NCBI GenBank assembly: GCA_030055515.1
Contig: JASFYI010000005.1
Coordinates: forward strand, 33,029-97,028
DNA: 64,000 nt
Direction: 5' to 3'
From: Methanolinea sp.
GTDB lineage: Archaea; Halobacteriota; Methanomicrobia; Methanomicrobiales; Methanospirillaceae
The translations under genes were made by a program, and so were the position numbers. Below, one piece after another: positions 50,784 through 60,515 of the stretch. The notes below the pieces were generated by a model. That model was not told the DNA's origin. It saw only the letters and a list, made by a program, of their open reading frames with translations, and did not search any database. Within the stretch, counting starts at the first letter, position 1, and every line of letters starts with the position of its first letter.

Positions 50784-51560
50784 TCACGCGTCTCCCTCCC
50801 CGCCGTACACGAGTGCACCCCGAACGGGGCATGCCTCCACGCAGCGGCGGCACATGTAGCACTCGCCCTTGAGCGCATCCTTCCCCGCCTCGCCCGTCGG
50901 GCAGGCCTCCTCGCACTTCCCGCACCCGGTGCACTTGCCGGTGCGGCGGATCTTCCACCGTGCCCCGAGTGCCGCGAGGGAGAAGAACACCCCGGGGGGA
51001 CACGCGAACCGGCAGAACGGGCGGTAGACGAAGACCGAGACGAGCACGAGGCAGAGGAAGGCGAGGAATCCCGCCGAGATGGTGAGGGTGAAGAACTGCC
51101 GTATCCCGAGGGCGTGGAGGACGGGGACGGAGGCCGCGGTCCCCGCGACGACGACGAGGACGAAGACAATCCCCCGCGCGACCTGCGGGACGCCCTTCCA
51201 CGGGACTTTCACCTTTGGAGAGGGGACAGTGTACGCGAGCTCCTGCACCGCGCCGACGGGGCAGAGGTACCCGCAGAAGTGGCGGGAGAAGAGGAAGACG
51301 ACGAGGATGTACGCGGCCATCCCGAGCGCGGCCCCGAGGATGACAGTCCCCGCGCCGCTTCCCGCCGCGAGGACGAGCTCCTGGAACATGTACGGGAGCA
51401 TGGGGGAGAAGATCGCAAAACCGAGCGCGAGCGTGACGAGGAGGAACGCGTACTTCACGTGCCGCGAGAACCTCCCCGTCTTCCAAAGGATTGCACCGGC
51501 AACCGCGGCGGCCAGCCCGTAGGCGATCCCCACCAGCGCAATGGGACTCGGACCTTGCAC
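50784..51560 (-). CDS. NapH-like membrane iron-sulfur protein
   Basis: 258 residues with about five transmembrane helices. Two membrane-edge cysteine motifs of the NapH/NosR/YccM family are present: HFCGYLCPVGAVQEL and PFCRFACPPGVFF. The C-terminus holds two 4Fe-4S ferredoxin motifs (CTGCGKCEEACP and CYMCRRCVEACP). Such proteins pass electrons between the membrane quinone or methanophenazine pool, or soluble ferredoxin, and a partner enzyme. No obvious partner is adjacent. The start at GTG 51560 was chosen because AGGTGAT lies 4 nt upstream; GTG 51569 is possible. 50562-50783 downstream holds no gene. Confidence 0.85.
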   Translation of the reverse strand: MQGPSPIALVGIAYGLAAAVAGAILWKTGRFSRHVKYAFLLVTLALGFAIFSPMLPYMFQELVLAAGSGAGTVILGAALGMAAYILVVFLFSRHFCGYLCPVGAVQELAYTVPSPKVKVPWKGVPQVARGIVFVLVVVAGTAASVPVLHALGIRQFFTLTISAGFLAFLCLVLVSVFVYRPFCRFACPPGVFFSLAALGARWKIRRTGKCTGCGKCEEACPTGEAGKDALKGECYMCRRCVEACPVRGALVYGGEGDA

Positions 51561-51707
51561 CTGTATCACCTGCCACACTGTACCCCGTGCCCCCTGATTA
51601 ACGAATTGTTCCGCACTGCGGCAGGCGCCTCCCCGTTCCCGGGCGGGACCATGCATGTTGATGACACATCCCGTCCCACTGATCGGGCAGATACCGGGCC
51701 GGGTACA

Positions 51708-53717
51708 ATGATCGCGGTCGACATCTTCCTCTTCGACATCCTCATCGTCCTTGGCCTCTCCACGCTCGTCCTCTTCCTCGGCAACAAGTTCCGGATCCCG
51801 GGGGTCGTGGGGTTCATCCTGACCGGGATGCTCGCCGGCCCGCACGGCCTCGGGTTCATCGGCGACGAGGAGATGATAGGGTTCCTCTCGGAGATCGGGG
51901 TGATCTTCCTCCTCTTCTCGATCGGGATGCAGTTCTCGTTCCGGACACTCTCCCACATGAAGAAGGTCGTCCTCCTCGGGGGCGCCCTCCAGGTCGGCCT
52001 CACGGTTCTCGCGACCGCCGCGTTCGCGAAACTCGCCGGCATCCCGTTCCCCTCTGCGATCTTCCTCGGCATGCTCACCTGCCACACGAGCACCACGATC
52101 ACCCTCCGCGTCTTCCAGGACAGGGGCGACCTCGACAGCCCCCACGGCAGGACGACCCTCGGCATCTCCCTCTTCCAGGACCTGATGAGCGTCCCGATGA
52201 TCCTCCTCCTCCCCACCCTCTCGGGGCAGGAGATGCACCCCCTCCGTTTCGCCCTCAGCGTGGAGGCGGCACTCGTCGCGGCGCTCGTCCTCGTCCTCGT
52301 CCTCCTCTCCTACATCCTCCCGCGCCTCATGGACACCATCACGCGCACGCGCAGCCAGGAGCTCTTCCTGCTCTCCATCCTCTTCGTCTGCATCGCGGTC
52401 ACGTGGATCACCTCGAGCATCGGGCTCTCCCTCGCGCTCGGCGCCTTCCTCGCCGGTCTCCTCCTCGCGGAGACCCCCTACTTCCACCAGGCGTTCGCGA
52501 CCATCCTCCCGTTCCGCGACATCTTCACGAGCTTCTTCTTCATCTCGGTCGGGATGCTCCTCAACGCCCACCTCCTCGTCACCGTCCCGCTCCTCGTCGT
52601 CGCGCTCATCGCGGCCGCGATCCTCCTCAAGGCCCTCATCGCCGTCGTCTCCTCCCTCGCGCTCGGCAACTCGCTCAGGACCTCTGTCATCGCGGGCATC
52701 GCGCTCGCGAACATCGGGGAGTTCTCGTTCGTCCTCCTCCTCGCCGGGAAGGAATATTCGTTCCTCTCCGAGTTCGGGACACAGGTCTTCCTCACCGTCG
52801 CGGTCTGGACGATGGCCATCTCGCCGTTCCTCATCGCCGCCGCCCCCCGCCTCTCCGACCGGGCGAGCGGCCTCCCCCTCCCGCAACGGCTGAAGGCCGG
52901 CGCGGAACCCCCCGCGCGGGAGCCGCCGCCCTTCCTCCGGGACCACCTCATCATCGTCGGGTTCGGGCCCAACGGGAGGAACCTCGCACGCGCCGCCGAG
53001 ATGGAGGGGATCCCCTACGTCGTCGTCGACATGAACCCCGACACCGTCGCGGAGGAGAGGAAGAAAGGGACACCGATCTCCTTCGGCGACGCGGCGAACC
53101 CCCCCATCCTCCTCCACGCGGGGGTCGAGCGCGCGAGGATCCTCGCCATCGTGACGAACGACCCCTTCTCGAGCCGGACCATCGCCGCGACGGCACGCCG
53201 GCTCAACCCCTCCCTCCACATCATCATCAGGACGCGGTACCTCCGCGATATCGAGCAGCTCCAGAGGATCGGCGCGGACGAGGTGATCGTGGACGAGTTC
53301 GAGACCTCGATCGAGCTCATCTCGCGGGTCATGCGGAAGTACCTCGTCCCCCGGATCGAGATCGACAGGGTGACGTCCCGGATCCGGAGCGATACCTACC
53401 GGATCTTCCGCCAGCCGCCCCCCGCCCGCGGCGTCATCCCGGAGCTCGCGATCCGCATCCCCGACGTGGAGGTCCGCACCGTCCGCGTCTCCCCGCGGTC
53501 GCCCCTGCGGGGCAGGAACCTCGGTGACCTCCAGGTCCGGAAGGAGTACCGTGTCTCCGTCCTCGCGGTGGAGAGGGGAGAAGAGATCGTCCCCAACCCC
53601 GGCGGGGACTTCGTCGTCGAGCCCGGCGACGACCTCGTCGTCCTCGGCCGGCCCGAGGACCTCGCCGCGTTCGGGGCGGTCGCGGAGGGGGAGGGGGAGG
53701 AGCCAGCGGGGGCGTGA
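51708..53717 (+). CDS. CPA2-family cation:proton antiporter with RCK (TrkA) domains
   Basis: 669 residues. About 12-13 membrane helices (residues 5-395) with the Kef-type signature TSTTITLRVFQDRGDLD and LFQDLMSVP; then a TrkA-N/RCK domain from about 420 (LIIVGFGPNGRNLARA) and a TrkA-C domain (about 585-665). This architecture moves K+ or Na+ against H+ under nucleotide control. ATG at 51708 was taken as the start of the first helix; in-frame ATG 51653 would add 18 residues. It is divergent from the NapH-like gene and similar in design to the antiporter at 55029-57008. Confidence 0.9.
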   Translation: MIAVDIFLFDILIVLGLSTLVLFLGNKFRIPGVVGFILTGMLAGPHGLGFIGDEEMIGFLSEIGVIFLLFSIGMQFSFRTLSHMKKVVLLGGALQVGLTVLATAAFAKLAGIPFPSAIFLGMLTCHTSTTITLRVFQDRGDLDSPHGRTTLGISLFQDLMSVPMILLLPTLSGQEMHPLRFALSVEAALVAALVLVLVLLSYILPRLMDTITRTRSQELFLLSILFVCIAVTWITSSIGLSLALGAFLAGLLLAETPYFHQAFATILPFRDIFTSFFFISVGMLLNAHLLVTVPLLVVALIAAAILLKALIAVVSSLALGNSLRTSVIAGIALANIGEFSFVLLLAGKEYSFLSEFGTQVFLTVAVWTMAISPFLIAAAPRLSDRASGLPLPQRLKAGAEPPAREPPPFLRDHLIIVGFGPNGRNLARAAEMEGIPYVVVDMNPDTVAEERKKGTPISFGDAANPPILLHAGVERARILAIVTNDPFSSRTIAATARRLNPSLHIIIRTRYLRDIEQLQRIGADEVIVDEFETSIELISRVMRKYLVPRIEIDRVTSRIRSDTYRIFRQPPPARGVIPELAIRIPDVEVRTVRVSPRSPLRGRNLGDLQVRKEYRVSVLAVERGEEIVPNPGGDFVVEPGDDLVVLGRPEDLAAFGAVAEGEGEEPAGA

Positions 53718-53774
53718 CGGGCGGGCGGGACTCCCGGACAGGGGAAAAAAAGGGATGCCCCACCTCCCTCCTCC

Positions 53775-54974
53775 CTATATCTCTCCTGAAGCCCGCGGCA
53801 CGCAGAACTCGTCCCTGTACAGCCAGTTCCTGTAGAGGATCGGGGTGACGAGTGTCGTCGCGAGGCTCATCACGATGATCGCGATGAAGACCGCCTGCCC
53901 GATGTACCCCTGCTCGAGGCCGATCAGCGCGACGATCATCGCCACCTCCCCCCGGGGGGCCATCCCGAACCCGATCACGAGGGCGTCCTTCCTGCAGATA
54001 CCGGCGAGCCGGGCGGGGATCGCGCATCCGACGACCTTGGTCCCGATCGCAACGAGGGTCAGGACGACGACGAACGGGAGTATCCCTCCCGTGAGCGCCC
54101 GGAAATCCGCGACGATGCCGAGCGAGACGAAGAAGATCGAGGCGAAGATAATTTTGAGGTACTCGGCCCCCTCCTTCACGTCGAGGCTCTTTCGCAGCGT
54201 CAGGCGCTCGAACGCGATCCCCGCGATGAACGCGCCCACGATCGCCGAGAGGCCGACCATCTCGGCGACCATCGCGTAGAGGAACGCGAACGTCATCGCG
54301 AAGATGAAGATGAACTCCGGGTACCGCGCGACGAACGAGGTGTTGTCGAGCCGCATGAGGAACCTGTTCACGACGAGGATCCCGAACGCCCCCGCGGCGA
54401 CGAGGAAGGCGACCACTTTCACGAGGATGACGAGGATGACGGAGGGGTGGAACGCGCCCGCGACGACGTCGCCCGTGATGGCGAGCGCGATAAGGCTGAG
54501 GACGTCGTCCATCACGGCCGCTCCGATGATTGCCCTCGCGGCGTCCGTGTGGAGCTTGTTCATCTCCTGCAGCACGTTCGCCGTGATCGCGATGCTCGTC
54601 GCGGTGAGCGCGGTCCCGACGAAGAGGGCCGTCGGAAACTCCATCCCCGCCCAGACCGCCGTCGCGTACCCCCCGATCCACGGGAGGATCACCCCGACGA
54701 GGGCGATGAACCCGTACGCGGGCTTCACGATCTCCTTCAGCTTGAACTCGAACCCGATCACGAAGAGGAGGATGACGGCCCCAAGGTGGGCAAGACCCCT
54801 CACGAACTCGTTGTAGGAGACGAGCCCGAGGGCGCTTGGTCCAATCACGAGCCCCACGAGGATGATCCCCACGACCGCGGACTGGTGGATCCGGGACGCG
54901 AGGAGGTAGCCCCCGAGCGCGGCGAAGAGGAGGAGGCTCACCTGGAACTCGGGGGTCGTCACGATCCCTTCCAT
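53775..54974 (-). CDS. NapA-like Na+/H+ antiporter (CPA2, no RCK domain)
   Basis: 399 residues, about 12 helices, no cytoplasmic domain. The double aspartate Asp156-Asp157 in GAAVMDDVLSLI is the ion-binding motif of electrogenic Na+/H+ antiporters of the NapA/NhaA type, in contrast to the QD-type motif of the two neighbouring RCK antiporters. Additional family blocks are TATSIAITANVL and GMAPRGEVAMIVA. It exports Na+ in exchange for H+. It lies 54 nt downstream of the RCK antiporter gene on the same strand, preceded by GAGGTAA, so the two are probably co-transcribed. Confidence 0.9.
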   Translation of the reverse strand: MEGIVTTPEFQVSLLLFAALGGYLLASRIHQSAVVGIILVGLVIGPSALGLVSYNEFVRGLAHLGAVILLFVIGFEFKLKEIVKPAYGFIALVGVILPWIGGYATAVWAGMEFPTALFVGTALTATSIAITANVLQEMNKLHTDAARAIIGAAVMDDVLSLIALAITGDVVAGAFHPSVILVILVKVVAFLVAAGAFGILVVNRFLMRLDNTSFVARYPEFIFIFAMTFAFLYAMVAEMVGLSAIVGAFIAGIAFERLTLRKSLDVKEGAEYLKIIFASIFFVSLGIVADFRALTGGILPFVVVLTLVAIGTKVVGCAIPARLAGICRKDALVIGFGMAPRGEVAMIVALIGLEQGYIGQAVFIAIIVMSLATTLVTPILYRNWLYRDEFCVPRASGEI

Positions 54975-55028
54975 CCATTACCTCTTCGCGTTCCCCGCGG
55001 AAAAACGCTTGCAGGCCGCGCGGGACCC

Positions 55029-57008
55029 TCACGCCGGGCGCGAGAAGAGCGGGACCGCGCCCGCGATCTTCTCCCCCGTCCCCGTGAGGACGAGCTCGTC
55101 GCCGGCGTGGATCGCGCACGTCCCGTCCGGGTGGGGGATGATCGCGCCGTCCCTGCGGACCGCGAGCACCGTCACCCCGTACCTCTTCTTGAGGAGGACT
55201 TCCCCGAGCGTCTTTCCCGCGAGCGGCGATCCCTCCTCCACGCGGACGGTCCGGACCTCCATGCCGGGGATGTCGAGGGCGGGCGCCGGCGGGGGCGACA
55301 CGGGGTTCCGCAGGATCCTGTAGCTCTCAGACCGGATCTCGCGGACGAGCGCGGCCGTCTTCTCGTCCGGAACGCCGAACTCCTGCATGACGCGCGAGAA
55401 GATCGCGATCGACGTCTCGAACTCCTCGGGGACGACCACGTCCGCACCGATCTCCCGGAGGACCGGGACCTCGACGAGGTACCGCGTCCGGACGACGAGG
55501 AATATCCCGGGGTTCAGCTCGCGGCAGAGCCCCACGATCCGGCGGGTCGCGACGGGGTCGTTGATCGCGATGACCGCGACCCGGGCTGTCCGGATCCCGG
55601 CGTGGTCGAGGACACCTTCCGTCGTCGCGTCCCCGTAGATGATCGGCTCGCCCTCCTCGCGCGCCTTCCGGACGGCGTCGGGGTTCATGTCGATGATGAC
55701 GTGCGGGATCCCCCCGATGCGGGCTGCCCGTGCGAGGTTCTTCCCGTTCACGCCGTACCCGATGATGACGAGGTGGCCGGACCGCTCGACCCTCTTCTCG
55801 GCGGCGACCCACTCGCACCGCCCCGGCATGACCCTCTGGATGAACCGGTTCGCGCAGAATACCGAGGCGAGCGGGTGGCCCGCGGGGATGAGGAAGGGCG
55901 TTGCGGCCATCGTGACGAGCGCGACGACGAGGAAGACCTGGTACACCTCGCGCGAGAGGATCCCGTAGTCGAGCGCGCTCTTTGCGATGATGAACGAGAA
56001 CTCCCCTATCTGCGTGAGGGCGATCCCCGCGAGGATGACCGTCCGGAGCTGGTAGCCGAGCAGGAACGGGGCGGCCGACCCGGAGAGGAACTTGATGGCA
56101 ATGACGGCCCCGAGGAAGAGGAGGATCGTGCCGGGGTGCCCCGCGAGGAACGAGACGTCGAGGAGCATCCCGATGGAGACGAAGAAGAACGCCGTGAATA
56201 TGTCCCTGAACGGGACGATCCTGCTGATCGCCTGGTGGCTGAACTCCGACTGGGAGATGAGGAGCCCGGCGAGGAGGGCCCCCATCGCGAGGGAGAGACC
56301 CGCGAACGACGCGAACGCGGCAACACCGAAACAGACGCACACGACGAAGAGGAGGAAGAGCTCGTTGCTGCGCGTCCTCGCGACCTGGAAGAGGACGGCC
56401 GGCATCACCCACTTCGCGGCCGCGGCGAGCACGGCGACGAAGAGGATATCCTTTGCGAGGACGACGTGGAGGGGCTCGCCGGCGACGGCGCTGCCCCCCG
56501 CGAGGAACGGGATCGCCATCAGCATCGGGATCGCGACGAGGTCCTGGAAGATCAGGATCCCGAGCGCGAGCTTCCCATGGAGGCTGTCGAGCTCCCCCCT
56601 GTCGTGGAGGATCTTCAGGACGACCGCCGTGCTCGAGAGGGAGACGACGAACCCGAGGAGGACCGCCTCGTGCCACGGGCGGCCTATCCCGAGGGCGAGG
56701 GCCACGGAGAGGACCGCCGCGAGGGAGACCTGGAGGATCCCCGCGGAGAGGACGATGCTGCGTATCTCCCACAGCTGGCGGAACGAGAACTCGAGCCCTA
56801 TCGAGAAGAGGAGGAGGATGATCCCGATCTCCGCGAGGAATTCCACCTGCGCCGTGCTCCTGATCAGGGAGAGGAGCGAAGGCCCCGCGATCACCCCCGC
56901 GACGATGTACCCGATCACCGGCGGAATGCGGAGCCTCGTGAACGCGAGCCCCACGGCGAGGGAGAGTCCGAAGATGACGAGGATGTCGTAGAGGATGACG
57001 ATGTCCAC
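55029..57008 (-). CDS. CPA2-family cation:proton antiporter with RCK (TrkA) domains, second copy
   Basis: 659 residues from a GTG (VDIVILYDIL read as Met). Membrane part with SSTAVVLKILHDRGELDSL and ILIFQDLVAIP, RCK domain from about 410 (HLVIIGYGVNGKNLARA) and TrkA-C domain near 570-650 ending LVLTGTGEKIAG. It is paralogous to 51708-53717 throughout, but the two are inverted relative to each other and separated by the NapA-like gene. The start at 57008 is about 55-60 nt from a TATA-like ATAAAGC (minus strand, 57063-57070). It is likely the first gene of an operon with the NapA-like antiporter. Confidence 0.9.
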   Translation of the reverse strand: MDIVILYDILVIFGLSLAVGLAFTRLRIPPVIGYIVAGVIAGPSLLSLIRSTAQVEFLAEIGIILLLFSIGLEFSFRQLWEIRSIVLSAGILQVSLAAVLSVALALGIGRPWHEAVLLGFVVSLSSTAVVLKILHDRGELDSLHGKLALGILIFQDLVAIPMLMAIPFLAGGSAVAGEPLHVVLAKDILFVAVLAAAAKWVMPAVLFQVARTRSNELFLLFVVCVCFGVAAFASFAGLSLAMGALLAGLLISQSEFSHQAISRIVPFRDIFTAFFFVSIGMLLDVSFLAGHPGTILLFLGAVIAIKFLSGSAAPFLLGYQLRTVILAGIALTQIGEFSFIIAKSALDYGILSREVYQVFLVVALVTMAATPFLIPAGHPLASVFCANRFIQRVMPGRCEWVAAEKRVERSGHLVIIGYGVNGKNLARAARIGGIPHVIIDMNPDAVRKAREEGEPIIYGDATTEGVLDHAGIRTARVAVIAINDPVATRRIVGLCRELNPGIFLVVRTRYLVEVPVLREIGADVVVPEEFETSIAIFSRVMQEFGVPDEKTAALVREIRSESYRILRNPVSPPPAPALDIPGMEVRTVRVEEGSPLAGKTLGEVLLKKRYGVTVLAVRRDGAIIPHPDGTCAIHAGDELVLTGTGEKIAGAVPLFSRPA

Positions 57009-57061
57009 GGCGCGCCCCCCCAAAACGGGCAGTCCCCTCAATACTGGACTTCCCGACAGAA

Positions 57062-57071
57062 GTGCTTTATC
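57062..57071. promoter_or_regulatory. Shared TATA element between antiporter and sensor/P-type ATPase operons
   Basis: GTGCTTTATCC reads as a plus-strand element about 27 nt before the ATG at 57095 and as AGGATAAAGC on the minus strand toward the GTG at 57008. One AT-rich core appears to serve both directions. Confidence 0.45.
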
Positions 57072-57094
57072 CTGCGGGGGTCTATTCTCCACAC

Positions 57095-57136
57095 ATGGAT
57101 TCGAATGCACCCGTTGCAGCCCTGGGGGGTGCGTGA
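57095..57136 (+). CDS. 13-codon upstream ORF (possible leader peptide)
   Basis: ATG at 57095 opens a frame for MDSNAPVAALGGA that stops at TGA 57134-57136, directly before the ATG at 57137 (TGAATG). The ATG lies where the TATA element predicts the 5' end of the mRNA, so it could be read as a leaderless start. Its last codons (GGGGTG) act as the ribosome-binding region of the next gene, so translation of the two would be coupled. There is no run of one rare amino acid such as attenuators use. Confidence 0.4.
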   Translation: MDSNAPVAALGGA

Positions 57137-57637
57137 ATGGCGTGGCTCCACGACATCCCGCCCCGGACCCGCTGGAACATCGCGACCTCTGTCCTCACCC
57201 GCCTCGTGCTCGAGGTCGGGGCAGAAGAGGTCGCGCAACGGGCGCCCGGGGGAGGGGGACGGCTCTTTTCCCTCCTCGGCGAGGAGGTGAGGCGCATCGC
57301 GGATATCTACTCCCTCCCCCGCGACAACGCGGCGCACGTCGTCCAGACGCTGGGTGCAGTCTCGGTCATCCTCTTCGGGAGGTCGTTTGAGACCCGGTAC
57401 ATCGAGGGGTTCCCGGGGGAGGGCGTGATTAGGCTCGCGGAGTGCGCCATGTTCCGGGACGGCATCGCCCCGGGGATACCCCCCCGGACAGTCCATTCCG
57501 TCTGCCTCTCCTACGTCCGGAATGCCGTCTCCTCGCTCAACCCGGATTACGCGGTCGAGGTCGCGATGGCCCGCTGCCGGGGCGATCCCTTCTGCGAGAT
57601 GGTCATCTCGCCGAGATCCCGTTCTCCTGGCCATTGA
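57137..57637 (+). CDS. Small cytosolic sensory/output-type domain protein (V4R- or MetOD1-like)
   Basis: 166 residues, alpha/beta, no membrane segment. The second half has the pattern seen in small-molecule-binding V4R and methanogen output domains: GVIRLAECAMFRDG, a run of strands, and a closing VAMARCRGDPFCEMVIS with paired cysteines. Domains of this type usually follow PAS or HTH modules; here it stands alone. Family assignment is tentative. It begins right after a 13-codon upstream ORF and is followed after 18 nt by a P-type ATPase gene, so it may sense conditions that control the pump. Confidence 0.55.
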   Translation: MAWLHDIPPRTRWNIATSVLTRLVLEVGAEEVAQRAPGGGGRLFSLLGEEVRRIADIYSLPRDNAAHVVQTLGAVSVILFGRSFETRYIEGFPGEGVIRLAECAMFRDGIAPGIPPRTVHSVCLSYVRNAVSSLNPDYAVEVAMARCRGDPFCEMVISPRSRSPGH

Positions 57638-57655
57638 CCGGGGGGTCCGATTGCC

Positions 57656-60382
57656 ATGGACGACACCAGGATCCCCGCGCAGGGCGTCCCATGGCACGCC
57701 CTCCCCATCGAGAGCGTGTATGAGACGCTCCGCTCCGGGCCCCGGGGCCTCTCGAGCGGGGAGGCAGCTGCCCGGGTCGCCCGTTACGGGAAGAACTCCC
57801 TCCCCGCCGGGAGGGCTCCCACCCTCGTCGAGATCATCCTCCACCAGTTCGCAAGCCCCCTCATCTACATCCTCCTCGCCGCCGGGATCATCTCCTTCCT
57901 GATCGGGGACGAGAAGGACGCGGGGTTCATCTTCCTCGTCGTCATCATCAACGCGATCATCGGGACGGTCCAGGAGTGGAAGGCCGAGCAGAGCGCCCGG
58001 GAACTCCAGAACCTCCTGCGGATCTCCGCCCGCGTCCTGCGCGACGGGGCGTGGAAGACCATTCCCGCGGAGGAGATCACGCTGGGCGACGTCGTCCAGC
58101 TCGAGTCAGGCATGAAGGTCCCCGCCGACCTCCGCCTGATCCACGTCGCCGAGCTCTCGATAGACGAGTCGCTCCTCACGGGGGAGTCGGTCGCCGTCCG
58201 CAAGCATCTCTGCGTGGTGAATCCGGACACGCTCCTCTGCGACCGGGCGAACATGGCATTCGCAGGGAGCATCGTCGTCTCCGGGCGCGGGTGCGGGATT
58301 GTCACCGCGGTCGGGAGGAACACCGAGGTCGGGCTCATCGCGAAGGCCGTCTCGGAGACGGAGACCGCAAAGCCGCCCCTGCTCATCCGCATGGAGGAGT
58401 TCTCCCGCAAGGTCGGGATCCTGATCCTCTCGGCGAGCGCGGTCATGGCGGCCGTCGCGCTCTCGAGGGGCGTCCCCCCGCTCGAGGTCTTCTTCCTCGC
58501 CGTGGCGCTCGTCGTCTCGGCGATCCCCGAGGGGCTCCCCGTCGCGATCACCGTCGCCCTCTCGATCGCTGCTGCCCGGATGGCAAAGAGGAACGTCATC
58601 GTGAGGAAGCTCGCCGCGGTCGAGAGCCTGGGCAGCTGCACCACCATCGCGACGGACAAGACGGGGACGCTCACCGTGAACCAGCAGACGGTCAAGGCTC
58701 TCTTCCTCCCGCCCGAAACGATCGTCGAGGTGACGGGAGCGGGGTACGAGCCCGGCGACGGGAGGCTCCTCGTGGACGGCGAGCCGCCCGACACCGCCGT
58801 CCTCGACGCCGCCCGCACGCTCGCGCAGACCGCGGTCATCTGCAACGAGGGGACGCTCTACCAGGAGGACGGAAAGTGGGTATACTCGGGGGACGCGATG
58901 GACATCGCCCTCCTCTCGCTCGCCTACAAAGCGGGGATATCCCCCGACGACGTGAAGAACGGGATCCGCGTCCTCGCGCACGTCCCCTTCGAGTCGGAGA
59001 GGATGTATGCGGCCGTGTACTACGCGCGGGACGGGGAGACCGCACCGCCCGTGAGAATCGCGGCGAAGGGGGCAGCCGAGGCAATTCTCCCCTTCTGCAC
59101 GGAGATGGCGACGCCGCGCGGCACCGTCCCGTTCGACGCGGAGGCCGTGGAATCGGAGCTCGCCCGCCTGATGGAGGGGGGCTACAGGGTCCTCGCGGTC
59201 GCGGGCGGGACCGTGGACGCGCCCCCGGGCCCCGATGCCACCCTCGCCTGCACAAGGCCCTCGCTCACGTTCCTCGGCCTCGCGGCATTCATCGACCCCC
59301 TCCGGCCCGACGCGAGGGATGCCGTCCGGATCGCCCGCGAGGCGGGGATCGACGTCGTGATGGTCACCGGCGACCACCCGCGCACTGCCTTTGCCATCGC
59401 GCGGGAACTCGGCATCGCGGACGACCCCTCGCAGGTGGTGACCGGGAGGGAACTCTCCGCGGCGGGGAACCCCCCTCTCCCGGCCTATGACGCGCTCGTC
59501 GAGAGGGCGAGGGTCTTTGCACGGGTAACACCGGTCCAGAAGATGGAGATCGTGGATGCGCTCGTCCGGGCGGGCCACTTCGTCGCCGTGACAGGCGACG
59601 GCGTGAACGATGCCCCGGCCCTGCGGCGGGCGAACATCGGCGTCGCCATGGGTTCGGGCACGGACGTCGCGAAGGACACCGCGTCCCTGATCATCGCGGA
59701 CGACAACTTCTCCTCGATCGTCGCGGGCGTGGAGGAGGGGCGGTTCGCCTACGACAACATCCGGAAGGTGACCTACCTCCTCATCTCCACGGGCTTTGCC
59801 GAGGTCGTCCTCTTCATCCTCGCCCTCTTCTCCGGGCTGCCCATCCCGCTCCTCGCCGTCCAGCTGCTCTGGCTGAACCTCGTCACGAACGGGATCCAGG
59901 GGGTCGCGCTCGCGTTCGAGGCCGGCGAGGAGGACGCGATGAAGAGGAAGCCCCGGCCGCCGGACGAGGGGGTATTCAATCCCCTCATGGTGAAGGAGAC
60001 ACTCCTCTCCGGGCTGACAATAGGGGGGCTCGCATTCCTCTTCTTCTGGTGGCTCACCTCGAGGGGTATCGAGGAAGCGGTGGCGCGAAACCTCCTCCTC
60101 CTCCTCATGGTCCTCTTCGAGAACTTCCATGTCTTCAACTGCAGGTCAGAGCACCACTCGCTCTTCCGTGTCCCGGTCAGGAACAATCCCTTCCTCATCC
60201 TCGGTGTCGTCCTCATGCAGGGACTGCACATCCTCTCGCTCCACGTCCCCCTCATGCAGGATATCCTCGGTGTCCTCCCCGTCTCGTTCGGCCAGTGGCT
60301 CGTCTGCCTCGCCATCGCGGGTACCGTCGTCGTCGTGATGGAGGCCTTCAAGGTGATCAACGCGCGGCAGGGGAGTGCGTGA
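57656..60382 (+). CDS. P2-type cation-transporting ATPase (Ca2+-pump-like)
   Basis: 908 residues. Short cation_ATPase_N domain, actuator with SLLTGES, TM4 motif VVSAIPEGLPVA typical of Ca2+/Na+-type P2 pumps, phosphorylation site [11 protein letters not shown], the AAKGAAEAIL nucleotide-binding segment, VTGDGVNDAPALR hinge, and six C-terminal helices. The TM6 motif reads LWLNLVTNGIQG: the Asp that follows NLVT in most Ca2+ pumps is Asn (Asn745, codon 59888-59890), which casts doubt on plain Ca2+ specificity. It is in an operon with the small sensory-type protein. Substrate is not determined. Confidence 0.9.
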   Translation: MDDTRIPAQGVPWHALPIESVYETLRSGPRGLSSGEAAARVARYGKNSLPAGRAPTLVEIILHQFASPLIYILLAAGIISFLIGDEKDAGFIFLVVIINAIIGTVQEWKAEQSARELQNLLRISARVLRDGAWKTIPAEEITLGDVVQLESGMKVPADLRLIHVAELSIDESLLTGESVAVRKHLCVVNPDTLLCDRANMAFAGSIVVSGRGCGIVTAVGRNTEVGLIAKAVSETETAKPPLLIRMEEFSRKVGILILSASAVMAAVALSRGVPPLEVFFLAVALVVSAIPEGLPVAITVALSIAAARMAKRNVIVRKLAAVESLGSCTTIATDKTGTLTVNQQTVKALFLPPETIVEVTGAGYEPGDGRLLVDGEPPDTAVLDAARTLAQTAVICNEGTLYQEDGKWVYSGDAMDIALLSLAYKAGISPDDVKNGIRVLAHVPFESERMYAAVYYARDGETAPPVRIAAKGAAEAILPFCTEMATPRGTVPFDAEAVESELARLMEGGYRVLAVAGGTVDAPPGPDATLACTRPSLTFLGLAAFIDPLRPDARDAVRIAREAGIDVVMVTGDHPRTAFAIARELGIADDPSQVVTGRELSAAGNPPLPAYDALVERARVFARVTPVQKMEIVDALVRAGHFVAVTGDGVNDAPALRRANIGVAMGSGTDVAKDTASLIIADDNFSSIVAGVEEGRFAYDNIRKVTYLLISTGFAEVVLFILALFSGLPIPLLAVQLLWLNLVTNGIQGVALAFEAGEEDAMKRKPRPPDEGVFNPLMVKETLLSGLTIGGLAFLFFWWLTSRGIEEAVARNLLLLLMVLFENFHVFNCRSEHHSLFRVPVRNNPFLILGVVLMQGLHILSLHVPLMQDILGVLPVSFGQWLVCLAIAGTVVVVMEAFKVINARQGSA

Positions 60383-60515
60383 CGCGCCGGGCAGGCCGGA
60401 CGGGGGGATTTTATGGGGGGCGGCACGGTCGTCCCCCTGCCTCCCCCCTGCAATACTAGAGCGTTTTTAGGGAGGGGACGGCATACCTTCCTCCGCACGC
60501 CGGAGGCGGGAGCCC

